Below, in pieces: positions 10,444 through 22,262 of a stretch of DNA of 64,000 nucleotides. The notes under the pieces were generated by a model. That model made no database searches. It was not told the DNA's origin and saw only the letters and a list, made by a program, of their open reading frames with translations. Each line of letters opens with the position of its first letter. Within the stretch, counting starts at the first letter, position 1. The position numbers were made by a program, and so were the translations under genes. The DNA is from Eumeta japonica (lineage: Eukaryota > Arthropoda > Insecta > Lepidoptera > Psychidae): the NCBI GenBank assembly GCA_005406025.1, contig BGZK01000016.1:620001-684000 (forward strand), in the 5' to 3' direction.

Positions 10444-13400
10444 AACACTACTGGAAAGGACGTAGATTATCGAGTGACCGCTGCAAAGCCGTGAAATGAG
10501 TCCTCTGTAACGCGAAAGGCTTGCGGCATTTTGCGAGAATTATTATTGAAAAGACTGAGAATGATGTTGAAAGTAATATACAAACGGGAAATAAAAAAAA
10601 TTTAATGTATTGTTTAATGTATGTAACGAAATTTAAAGTATTTTCTAAGTTGCCAGCACATTGTTTCTGTTTTACTGATAGTCAAAGGATCTATCGACAA
10701 TCGACAAACTAATTCAAATTCTTTAAATGTCGTATCTTTGTTTTTTCACGTATGAAGTTGAAACCATAGTGTTTTTACCGTGTGAAAATATAAATTTTGA
10801 AATAAATCTTTGTTTTTTCAGAGCATCACATTTGTTTAATTTCTCGGTTTCTAACAAATCCGGACGAAATTATCTTACAATTTATAACGTAACTAATCGA
10901 ACTAAGATTGACTAAGAATTAATTGTATTATGAAAAAAAAAATCGTTAGACTATGAAGCTACAATTATTCGAATTTATCGCACGTATTACAGTAATAGCT
11001 TGAGAGTTCAATGCTCTATGCATATATTAAAGCACCCGGTGTGTCTGTATGTTGAGGTACGTCTGAATAATGGAACGGGGATGGTAAGAAAAAGATAATA
11101 TAAGAGAAAACGGTTTTTAAAGGTTCGACTTCCTGTCTGTTCAGGCACATGTCTGAAACCCTAAACGGATTTTTATGCGGTTTTCACAGGTAGATAGATC
11201 TTGATTTGGAACGGAATATAGGATTTATTTAATTTAAATCCGATGTCAAGAAAAAAGACAAACAATAATTGCTATCGACGGAGGCCAATAAAAGTTATAG
11301 CTCGAACTAATAATAACGTTCAAAAGACAAAAGAAAACTACGCTCGACCACGATCGTATCGACTTCCTCGGTCACAATGCACTTGACTTATTGAAAAATA
11401 TACAAGGAGCGGAGAGGCTGCAGGAGGAGTATACACGGCACACCCCCTCGTTAGGACGGTGGAAGGAGCGACGGAGGAGATTGATAAGTAAATAAAACAT
11501 TTATGTGACATAACGAACGACATGCGCGTGAAGCTGCGGGCGGAAAACTCGTCTTAACTAAAATAAAATTGACTAATGGAATTAGTTTTTCTTACCTATA
11601 TTAACTTATTGCAATGAATTCCTAGCAAGTATCAGGACGATCGATAATAAGTAATTAAATATTAGTTGCTGTGCTGTGTTAGAATCGTCTTTAAACAATA
11701 TCCATGACTCGTTTGTGGCGTACGTTGAGCGGCAGACATTATTAATATTGAGAGCGAAGGCGACAACGTTTAATTTTGTACGCCTCACAAAACTACGCAA
11801 CCGAGAAATTTACGCGTACTTGAAAACATCCAAGACTCCATGCATAAGTAAAAATCTCAGAGAGGAAATTGGAAAAATGATAAGAAGCAAACAATCCGCG
11901 GGTGTTGTCAGCCCAAAGCGGGATAAAATGTATAAATCTTTGCGCGTGGAATGGATCTAATTGTGTTACGTCGACGTGCGTCGGCGGCGAGATCGCGCCG
12001 GGACGGCGGCCGGGGCGGGCGGGCGCCCCGCGCCCCGCGCCTCGGCCCGCCGCCCTAAAATATACGCGAAGTTTTATCAACGACCGCCCCGCGCTTTGTT
12101 GCCGCGTAAACAATGAGTTGAAACTTTTACAACCCGCACATTAATCAACTCTAAAATCGTATCAAACGGTTAGGTACGTCACTCATCGACCGTCGTCGAT
12201 GCAGGTTCGGATGCCCCCGATTGATATTTGATACGTCCAAAAAGTATGAACGTGCTTATACAACAATTATATTATTACGTAGTTAGAAATAATTGACTTA
12301 TCAAAATGTTTCTATACATCTCTTTGAATGAGTAATCGATGGGTTTTGAAGTAGTCGCTTATTCGATTTGTACTATCGCAGTTTGTATGTCGCCCGATTT
12401 GCAAGAAGAGGCAGATTCTGTGTCGACACGAACGAGCGAAACGTAATACAACATCGACGAAGCAAAGCAATTATCTGACAAAATAACAGCGCAGCCTTGA
12501 GGGGCCGGGCGAGTTTAGGATCGGTGTACGTCGAGCCCCGTCGCCGGCCGCCGGGCAGGTCCGCGCGACGGGCGCCATCTAAGACGTCGCGCGGACACCG
12601 ACGGAGGACGGCGGCAGGATCGGGGGAAGCCATTTGTTAGGCTGACGAATACTGGCTTTTTGTTGAGCGCGTACGGCGATGTGATACGAATGAGAAACGA
12701 ATATCGTGAAATATTACGGTAAATATTATGGTCTATTGTTTTTGATACGGATTTGATACTATCCTTTGGTAAATCAGGTGTGTAGGTGTGTATCGACCGC
12801 GTCTCATAAATAATGTCGGTTTTAACTTTCACTCTATTCATTAAATAATCGTACAAAAAGAAAACCTTAATTTTCAAAGTATAGTCCATCATATTCTGTA
12901 GTCTCGACGCGACGTTCAGCAAGCTTTCTGAGACCTCGGTAAAACCATTGCTCAGGTTCAGATGCAAAGAATTGGCGCACTACATTTGCACTGCACTGCA
13001 CGAGGGAGCGTAATAAAGGACATGTACATAGTACATATTGTACATGCATATAAGTCGTTCATATTATTCTCTATTTGGGATTTTCCGCAGTCGGGTTAAA
13101 AACATTCCATTAAATAATGCAGAATAATATAAAAGTATGCAAAATTTAGAACCGTGATCAAGCAATTGTGGTTCGCTGCGTCTATCGACTAAAGCCCAAA
13201 CTACAGCCGGCGGTCGCGGCGACGGCTCGCGCTCGGGCGGTGGTCGCCCTCGCCTTATTAGTTACGCGCACGCCCTGACCACCGCCATCTATTTCCATTT
13301 GCTCATTTTTAGAACAAAGCGGTGCTCTAATTTACTATGGATTTCCTCTTTTTGATTATTATGTAGTATGGAAAATATTTTTTATAGTTTTGTAAGGCTT

Positions 13401-16400
13401 TATGAAAAAATTATCGGAGTGAATTTTTATGGAGATGACACCGAAACTCTACAATATGAAATTCCTGCAAGCGGCTTAGCGACCAACTTCAGAGCAATAA
13501 GAACTGATGGGCCAATAAGTTTTCTCACTAGTACTGTTTATAATTACAAGAAATTAACATTAATTTGTAAATGCCTCGTTGTTTGTCGATCGATATTATT
13601 TCCCGCCTTTTTTCAAAATTGTCCTTGGTCACCATTTAAGTGCCTTAAAACTATTAGCCCTTCCTTCGCTCATCTTTCTATAATTATGAGTATACTTCCT
13701 TCAGTACTTTTAAGCCCTGTTTTACATTGATTTTCTTATATATATGTATATTTCTTAGGCTACTAATTAGGTGATTTATCTCCTTTGAGGGGTAGGTTAC
13801 TTTACTCCCTGCGTATTAATTATTTGCTATTTCCTGTTTTTTAAGTTTCCTGTCGCCGAATAGGTGACTATGCACCAGCGAAGGATATACTCCCCCCTTG
13901 TCGATTTCCCACCGCCCCTACTTCCTCTCTGGGATCCTTCGCCCCCCGCAACCTATCTCGGTGATGGGTAGTCTTAAAATTTCAAAATTGGGCTCGTTTA
14001 AATCGATATTAGAACAGGAAATTTTAAGCCAGGGCCGATTTTCCCAAGCCGAAGTTTAACCAAACCGTTGAGATATAGGGAAATGAATTAGCAAGTTCAA
14101 CAGTTTTGTGTAGCTGAATGTAAAGTGGAAGATGGTAACAAAATAACGTTAACATGTTCCAATCTTTTATTTAATATATGTTATAATTTTAAATAAAAAT
14201 ATGAAATTGATATTATACTTTGTATAAAAAAATTGAATGTTATTTTTTAATTTTCTATTTTAAATTAAACGTTATCAATGGTATTGACTATTCCACTGCA
14301 GTTTCTTATTATTCTACTGCAATTAATTCTTTGCTTGCAATTAAAATTGCTGAGTCTCAGTTTATGGACCAAAATTGCTTTTCATGTCCAATATCTCTGT
14401 CAAAGTTATAATCGAACAATTTGCCCCGAGAAGTAAATCACGTCAGAAAGTAAATTCTGATTAATCATTCACAGTTATCTGTGTTTACTTCCAAACGCAG
14501 TAAGTATCTATTTCGTAAACATCAGATTAAGAAAACGCCCGACGTAGATGATTCACACCTACAGCATCAGCGCCGACCCCGTAAACGGCAGCCTCGCATT
14601 ACGCACGCGCAAACAAAACTTCAAAGGAAGCAGCTAATACGCTCTAACCGATATCTCAAACTCAACAGCAAACAAACATTAGCGTTCGTACGCGATTAGT
14701 TATCTAGCAGTAATGCACCGGCGCACGTGTAGCCTACTTCGGGGCTGGCGGCGGCGCCGCGAGTCACCGCCGCCCGGGCCACTGACCGTCGCTGCTGGAC
14801 CTTAATCTAATGTTTGTTTCGCTACACTGATAATAACATTAATTGTTTGTGTCGTTAGGTCGATGCCTCCGTACTACTGGTACGTTACTAAATACTTTCC
14901 GTAGAAATTGTCAGTACTCAGTTTCCGTTGGGCGATAGGAACTAAAGAAATAAGAACTAGACGATGCATTTTCGTTAGTCTATATAAATTGAAGTTATTA
15001 CGCATCCACGGTCGGATACAATATTACGTTATAGAAGTTCCTATGATCACATTTGTATGATTTATGGGTTAAATATAATCTGATTAATTTAAAAACATCG
15101 ACATCTAGTGACAAATAATTTCTTTTTCCGACGTGTGTCACAGACAATTTGTTAAAAATAGTGTGGTGTGAAACCAAAATTGAAAGACAGGAGTCTTTCA
15201 ATTTATGTTTCACAACAATAGTAAAATATGCAGTTCAATGCAATAATCAAATACATACAACCAAACGCATCCTCAAACACGTACACACCACACACATACA
15301 TAGTACATTTATTTACATTGGAGACTATACCTTCGTTGAAACACAAAGAGAATCAAACCTGCAACAGGGCGCAGCGTCGAGTACTTCTTCGTGTAGACGC
15401 GATGTAGACACATCACGGATATAGCTCAGTCATTAAACATTCATTACGATGTACATGCGTAGTGCAACATCGATCGTTCGACTTTGATACCTTTAACGGC
15501 TGTGCCTGCACTCAGCTAAGGCGTTCTTTTGACGATGCGCAGGCGCACACGTGTTTTGTCAAACAGGTATAAACGCTACAATTGTTACCTTACACTTTTT
15601 TCTAAAGTTAATGATTAATTCATAATTGTTAAATTGAATATATTCTACTCACAAAGCATCGTTATAAATAGTATAGATGTTGAAATTATTTCAAATTAAC
15701 TCGTGTTCATTTTAATATTATTACTATTATCTAAAGGCTTTTCAAATCAATTTTGACGAATAAAAAAATAATCTAAAAATAAATACTGTCTATATTATAA
15801 GACAGTATTTTAACAATTTGTCTGAATATTAATTCATTTTTCTTCTTTATTTACTCTGTACATATTTTATTGATATTACGTAAAATTAAATGTATTTATG
15901 TAGTAATAATGTACTAATGTCACAGTTGAGTTTGTGGAAAAAATACTTGTAATTTTTGTATTTATTGTAACAAACTTAAGATGAACACTACACTATTTCA
16001 AGCCCAGGAAGTTGTTAGAATATTTTTGTATTTAAATTATTCATTTAATTTATGAATCATAATGTAACTGGTGACATCATTCTTACCACGAAAAACGTTG
16101 TGTTTTCTTCTTGCGATTATTTAACAAGCTTACTAAGTATTTGATAATATATTTAGTGAGTAAACTCAGGCGCAATCAGGTCAAACGAATCAGGCATGGA
16201 GTCAGGATAAGTGACAGAGTTATACACCAATGAACTATTTAGAAATTCTAACCGAAAAAAACCGATAGACGACTGCTCGAATGTGAAAGAAATGAAGAAG
16301 TCCATAATCGCATGAGGTGAGAATGTGAGGAATAAACGTGCATGTAGATGTGAGGGTGAAGGACGATCAAAATTGAAAATATCTGCATTTCATAGGTTAA

Positions 16401-16449
16401 AAAATAACATTTGAAGTAAGTTATAATTTTTTATGGATTTACACTTTAT
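10444..16449. other. Non-coding stretch with CpG-rich islands and one small hairpin
   Basis: No recognised gene. CpG-rich islands lie at about 11985-12055, 12490-12640, 13200-13275 and 14725-14785. The sequence around 13790-13960 is unusually pyrimidine and C rich and could be a decayed repeat, but I cannot name it. The hairpin at 15781-15810 has 11-bp arms (AAATACTGTCT). The open frames here (for example 13368-13730) have no domain, no splice context and AT-driven composition. Confidence 0.5.
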
Positions 16450-16770
16450 CACTGGTTCGGAAGGTAGTTTTCCCTCAAGAAGAACGAACAAGAAACTTAA
16501 GGGTAGCTCTTTTTTTAATTCACGCATAGCCAAAACAAATACAAAATTATTGATGAACGAAACAGCCCGGTAAGAAGTCGAGTCGCCTATGCCCATGTAT
16601 ATTTGTCTTGTAAATATTCATTAATTGTATAATGCACTTTTTTACTAAGTAATTATTTAATAATGCTCTTAAATTTATATAGGAGTAAATCTCGTAGATC
16701 CACAGGGGCCTTATTGAACATGCGCACACAGAGCCCCCTAAATGTGACTTCATAGTCCACTGACAGCTTA
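16450..16770. repeat. Dispersed interspersed repeat, copy A
   Basis: Two segments recur at 38214-38400 in the same order: CACTGGTTCGGAAGG...AAGGGTAGCTCTT, and later CTTATTGAACATGCGCACACA...CCCCTAAATG. The intervening sequence differs. The first block resembles a moth and butterfly repeat tail I recall (TTCGGAAGGCAG followed by ...AAGAAACT). That recollection is not verified here. Confidence 0.6.
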
Positions 16771-19341
16771 TTTTTTAATTTTGATACTGTGTTTATTGTC
16801 GATCACTATTTATTTTAAACATTTATATTTTTTGTATGTATGTATATTATTACCGCCGATATCTTTATATAACTCACAAAGTATTTAAGTTAGCCACTGA
16901 AGAACATGCTAATATCAAAACCGATATTGATACGACAAATCATCGTTAAATTTCTGGACTAAATTAAGCCTTCCGTTTATAAAAACTCAACCGATGTCTA
17001 GAGTAAGTACTGGATATAAATATCAAATACTAGGTATCAGAAAGTACCCGCTAATAGAGTCGCATCGTCGAATAGTAGTCCGCAATAAATACTCAATTTA
17101 CGATCGCCGTCGCAGAGTCGCCGAGTGAGTCGTATCACGTATCGCCGATAAAGTAGCCAATAACCGACACAATAGTAAAACCTATAATAACTAAACCGTT
17201 GCCGGCCAACTTGTAACGAGTTGGCGAAAACTTATCGGCAACTTGTCTCGAACAATAACCAAGACGCACGCGCCGGTAGCCGTTCCCAAGTCCGCGAAAT
17301 GATGGTCCACGAAACTGCGTAGGTATTATCGGGCTGACGAATTGTGCTGTTGAATAACTTTTAGCGGCAATTGACGACGGTCGATGTGACCAGCCCCTAT
17401 AATTGGTGTAACCACGGATACTACAGTATCACTACCCGAAAATATAAAAAAAAAGTTCAATTCATTTTGAGAAGAAAAGTAACCAAAAACTTTTTCCTTG
17501 TAACAGTAACTTTTTAATATATAGACATTTATCGAAAAAATCAGTAGCAGTATCCAGACGTCTGTCTTCACCCTTGCGTTCCAGTTGAGAAATTCATTTA
17601 GTAGATTAGTAAGTGCCGTTTAAATTATAGGCCCGATAATCGAAATCAATCTTTGTAAAAGATGACATACATCTCCTTAACGTCATTTGTCGAACGCTTA
17701 TATCTCTTATTATGTGGGCAAACCCGAAAATTTCTAGATTCTCATTAATAAGACCACATATTACCTTTATAATATGTATTTTTCGAAATATTTTTCCCAC
17801 CTTTTGGACACTTTTGCATTATTTGGAGGTGGGATCAGGTTGGGTGTGTGTGTGTGTTTGTGTGTTTAGTAAAAACATTCAAAAACCAATTTTGTAGAAA
17901 TTTTTAATTTTTTAAACGACTGCCGATGAATTGTAAAATTAACTACTGATAGCTTTTTTTCTTAAAAAACAACATTGATCGAAAAAGCATCAAAATCTCT
18001 GGATTCGTTCGAGAGACATCGTTACAAAAACTTCAAAAAAAGATTTTTTATGTAACATGTGAAATTCTTGATGATTCGATGTTTGGTATACGGTCCTCGT
18101 TGTCTCTTAAAAAATTGCGTTGAATTTCATAAAACAGATCGAAATCAAAGGAAGTTGTCATACAGTACAAATATTAATTTGGGAATTACGTCCCCGTCTG
18201 AATTTACTGAGTACGGAATACACCCAACTACGAGATATATATAGTTCCATAACTAAATGCCATTAAAGTATCTAGCAACTTTCTTGTTATTTTAAGCCAC
18301 AGCGAAAATCGTAAAAAATCATGACACATATAATCCCTCATCTCAAATTCATTGTAATGCCGACACACAATGTTCAAAACGATATCTCAATGAAAAAACA
18401 AATGGTAATCCACACAAACTAAAATGGAACTTACTCCCGGACGTTTCCATTTTCAAAAACTCTTTCCGTTAAACGGTTATCGTTTTAAATATTTTTATAA
18501 ATAGCCACTTTTAGAAATCTTCAGCAAGACCTACATATCTATCACAACCAAACGATCTGAAGAAATTCCCTAACCCGAATAGGGTCTCTGATGCCCTTAA
18601 TTTTTTTCTGTTTTATGATTATTACTTCACTTAAGCTGCAGTAATAATATTGTTAATAGAATATATATGTTAATAGAATAAAAATAACAGTATAATAAAC
18701 ATTATTGCTTATTAAATCCTTTAAAATCCTCTCAGTCTCTTAAAAAATGCCCTGTAACTGATCCTCGTCTAACTTTGAATAATTTCAAAGTTATATTAAA
18801 ATTTAGAGAGTTGATAATTCAAAGAATTCGCGGAACCGAATCTTAATAATTCAGAAGATTCATTTACCTGCGTCAATCCGCAGAGAGGTTTAATATCCAA
18901 ACTAGATCCGTTTTCATTATCGAAACCAATTATTTAAACCGGCGAAGTGGTTGTAAAAACACGTATACCTATTAAAGGATTTAGTATTTTTTTATTTAAA
19001 TTTATTTTATTTTTAAACTCACGCCATTTCTACAGAATGGTAGACAAAGACCAAAGATCTTCATATTGTACTGTCTCTGCATACCTTTTGTGCATAATTT
19101 TCATCCATTACCATATGCAAGTTCATTAATCGGATGCTTAAAATTTAATCCTTTAATATACTACAAAATTGATCTGCATAGCATTCTTTAGGGAACCCCT
19201 TGCCGACTCCTTTCTGATACACATTTGAACTGTATGTTTCTTCCATTAATCTATTTTCATCAATTCCTTTCAAAAAGTCGAACCACCTCGATATACCTCC
19301 CTTCATTATATCTTTCAAGCTATATCATTCCCCCACTTGTA
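16771..19341. other. Non-coding, AT-rich, with a GT microsatellite
   Basis: No gene supported. A GT-rich tract lies at 17843-17865. A strong minus-strand donor-like site (GACGCAG/GTAAATGA, junction 18868/18867) follows a short open frame reading GSSLDIKPLCGLTQ. No convincing acceptor was found, so it is not called as a gene. Confidence 0.45.
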
Positions 19342-20606
19342 CGAGGGCTGCTATTTATGTGTCTGGAATATCAAAAAGAAACAAACATCTATCTATCATT
19401 TAGTTTCAAAATATTCACTGTCATGATCAATGCCCTTTTACATAGGCTGAAACCAATTTTTTTAGCACTTTTTTCATTCTGATTGAGGTATCTCCAAAAC
19501 GTACATTTTGAATACATCAATAGCCTCTTCGTGGCTCGAAAAATGTTGACCACGTTATTTATTTTACACATTTGGGAGTAAATAGAAATCTTTGGGTACC
19601 AAATCGGGGCTGTACGGCAGATGACCCGTCAAATCAATCTTTTGACCTTCCAAAAACGGAGTTGTTTCGGCCGCCGTGTGACAGCTGGCATGCTCATGAT
19701 GAAGAATGATTCTGTGTCATTGGTTGTTTGTTCTTATTTTTTCAAGGACTTCGGGCACACAAGTAGTCGTATACCACTCCGAATTAACCATTTTACGATT
19801 CTCTAGTTGCACTGTAACAAGTCCATTTATACCAAAAATCAGGCAACCGTTTGCTTGAAAGTGCTTTTGGCACGAATCACTTTTGTTGGGTTCGACTCAC
19901 CTTGGAACACCCACGCCGTTGACTGTTATTTAGTTTTAGGGTCATACTCATAGATCCAAGATTCTTTACCTGCGTAGATATTATAAACAGCTTTTGACGC
20001 ACTATGACGTATTTTTTTATCATTTTTGTGCATCAATCGACACGAACCGGTTTTTGATCCATGCTCAAGTTGTGCGGAATCGAACGCGAAAAATTTTTTT
20101 TCAGCCAATTTTTGTGTAATATCTTAGGTATGCTCGTAATATTTACGCTTGGGGAAGCCTTTATCTCGCGATATGTAACATGATGATCTTGCATTATTAC
20201 TGTTCTCGCACAGTATCGACATTTTATTTATTTTATAATTGAATTAGGGCGACCTTCTTTAAATTCGTCCGTGAGCTAGACCCTTTACGGCTAAACTCAT
20301 AAGCCAGCGGATACACAGTGGCTTTCGCTTCATCGCCAAAAGTCGAAGTTAGTTGATCGATGCACTGTCTTTGAGTTAGCCCACGCCGAGAATCGTAATA
20401 ATCATCGCACGAAATTTTTCACGAGTTAAATCTATGGTGATAAAACAGGTAATTTTCAAAATGACACCACAATGGTAAAACAATTGACAGTTACATGAAA
20501 CAAACTGTATTCTACAGCTAGCAAGTTATATTTTTAAATGTTGTAATTACTTTTTAAATATTGTTCTGTATGTGGCCAGTTCCGGATACGTAAATAACAG
20601 CCCTCG
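19342..20606 (-). mobile_element. Mariner-like element, copy 1 (full length, inactive)
   Basis: The element is 1265 bp, flanked by TA on both sides (19340-19341 and 20607-20608). Its terminal inverted repeats begin CGAGGGCTG and continue as near matches for about 25 bases (CTATTTATGTGTCTGG against TTATTTACGTATCCGG). Size, TA target and protein content place it in the Tc1/mariner superfamily. It belongs to the same family as the copy at 43719-44994, shown by long shared non-coding sequence as well as protein. Confidence 0.9.
19396..20435 (-). pseudogene. Mariner transposase remnant, copy 1
   Basis: The reading begins at about 20435, where the start codon has become ATA (family: ATG then DLTR). 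The helix-turn-helix region and the WIYEYDPKTK segment are recognisable. The catalytic residues are damaged. The segment that should read TGDE before WIYEYDP reads AGKE, losing the first Asp. HHDNAS has become HHEHAS, losing the second. SPDL and KDFYL are kept. Stops and frameshifts are scattered through the 1.04 kb. Transposase would bind the inverted repeats and cut at TA. This copy cannot encode it. The end is taken at the family C-terminal EYFE motif, just before 19396. Confidence 0.87.
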
Positions 20607-21636
20607 TATCTAATTTATGTAACGAAATATTAATAGGCATTACAATAATTATTAGCTGAAATTAACCCACATTTGCTATTTTCTTTTCTTTCGGTTCTTT
20701 TATATTTGTGCTTGAGAGGCCTTTAAAAATGTATATCTAGTTGCATTTCAACTACCATTTAGGTCATTATACTAACCTGTGTTAAAAGTTTATAAATTGA
20801 ATTGTGATGGCACAACAACGAGCGAATTGCCGCGTGTACAGTGGTTTACGCCGCACCGTGTGTTGACCCCCGCGCAAATATATTATTTTAATTTAGGTCC
20901 AATTATATTGTTTGAATATTAAAGTAAACGTTCTAATTGGATCAGCTCTACGGAAACGTATGCCGCAAGTGTGTTTACCAAACTTTAATTAATTCCAAAC
21001 TCCGGTAACATTTTATTGGATGCATTTGTTTATAGTAAAATTATGATTTCAATAAATTAAAAGTTCCCACAAAACCGACTTCGACCGTAGACGAACGAAA
21101 CATAAAGAGCACGCGTGATATTCTAATACTCTCGTCCCGTTACAGAGTTGGGCGTCGTCGACTCGCTTCGGCCACGCCTCGGCGTTTAATAAAACGGTAC
21201 CTCACTCACGTAATAATTCGAAAACACACACGTATATTCCCTCGTGTTCGTGCTAGCGAATTAGGCTTTTATTGGATTACTTCGCTGACTACATGTGATC
21301 GGAGAGTTCGCGCTCGACGCTCTGACCGGCCCCGGTCGCGTCGCACGAGGCCGACGCACGGACTCGGCGGGCGACATCGCCGCGGGCTGCGGGCTAACGA
21401 CCAACAAAAAGCAAACATCAAAACAGCCGTCGTGGCCGTAACGCTAGCGAGCAAATACGTATGTAATCCATCAAAAGTCCGGCCGCGGCCGTCGCACCGC
21501 GCGCCCGCGCCCGTCGCCGCCCCCGCCCAGCTATGGTAATACTGGAAATTGGCTTCGCTCGGACGTTCCCGTAAGCGGAATTAATGAGTCATCGTTTCTG
21601 CACCGAATAATGAGAAAATGTTTTCCTTCTTTGCAG

Positions 21637-21683
21637 AGAGGATTACGTCCATGGAGAGTCTAAATTTTCCGGAAAACGATTTG
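21637..21683 (+). other. Candidate 47-nt coding exon (start-codon exon)
   Basis: A textbook acceptor (TTTTCCTTCTTTGCAG) precedes 47 bases that end at a textbook donor (TTG/GTGAGTACC). Inside, an ATG at 21651 gives MESLNFPENDL and leaves the frame at a codon boundary. All bases upstream of the ATG in that frame are also open, so it could be an internal exon. About 68 bases upstream, GTAAGCGG at 21568-21575 could be the donor of a CpG-rich 5' exon. The gene is not recognised. Confidence 0.45.
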
Positions 21684-22238
21684 GTGAGTACCTAACGTAA
21701 AACCGATGGATTATTGCTATTTAACATGTGCATGCCTCATTATTACATGCCATTTTTTATTTGATTTTAGTTTAATGCTTACTGTATACGATAAAGGTTA
21801 ATTTTACTGTATTTTTCATGCAAGTCTAATCAATTAAGTAGATATATCTAGAAACAATTAGTGTTATCATAGTTATCTTTTTACTTTTTGACATTTATTA
21901 TTTAAAATAATAGTAAAGTTTGAGAATAGGATAAATTTAAGAATTTTATATTGAGTGAAAAGGTTATTATTATCAACGATCTACATTACAATGACATTCT
22001 ATATACTTTTTCCAAACTTACATTTGCCATTTTTTCTATGTTTTGAAAAATGTTAATATTCCTCATATAATCATAAATAAAGTATTATTTTTACTTATCA
22101 ACTAATAACAGCAGAAATTATTACATTTATTTATCAATCTCATGATTAATATTCTACCACCTAGTAGTGATTTATTACATGCCAACAAACCGAAATCGAA
22201 TAAATGCAAAATAAATTATCCAAATGTAAATATACAAC

Positions 22239-22262
22239 CGGCCCGGCCCGGCCCGGCCCGTC
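22239..22262. repeat. CGGCC pentamer tandem repeat
   Basis: More than four consecutive copies of CGGCC lie at the edge of a GC-rich island, in otherwise AT-rich surroundings. They are likely slippage-prone. Confidence 0.85.

Noticed and set aside
13368..13730. 120-codon plus-strand frame starting MENIFYSF
   Set aside because: Low-complexity hydrophobic composition typical of translated AT-rich DNA, with no conserved motif.
21269..21454. Minus-strand frame with hydrophobic start
   Set aside because: The apparent start is not ATG and the rest is Arg-rich translation of a CpG island.
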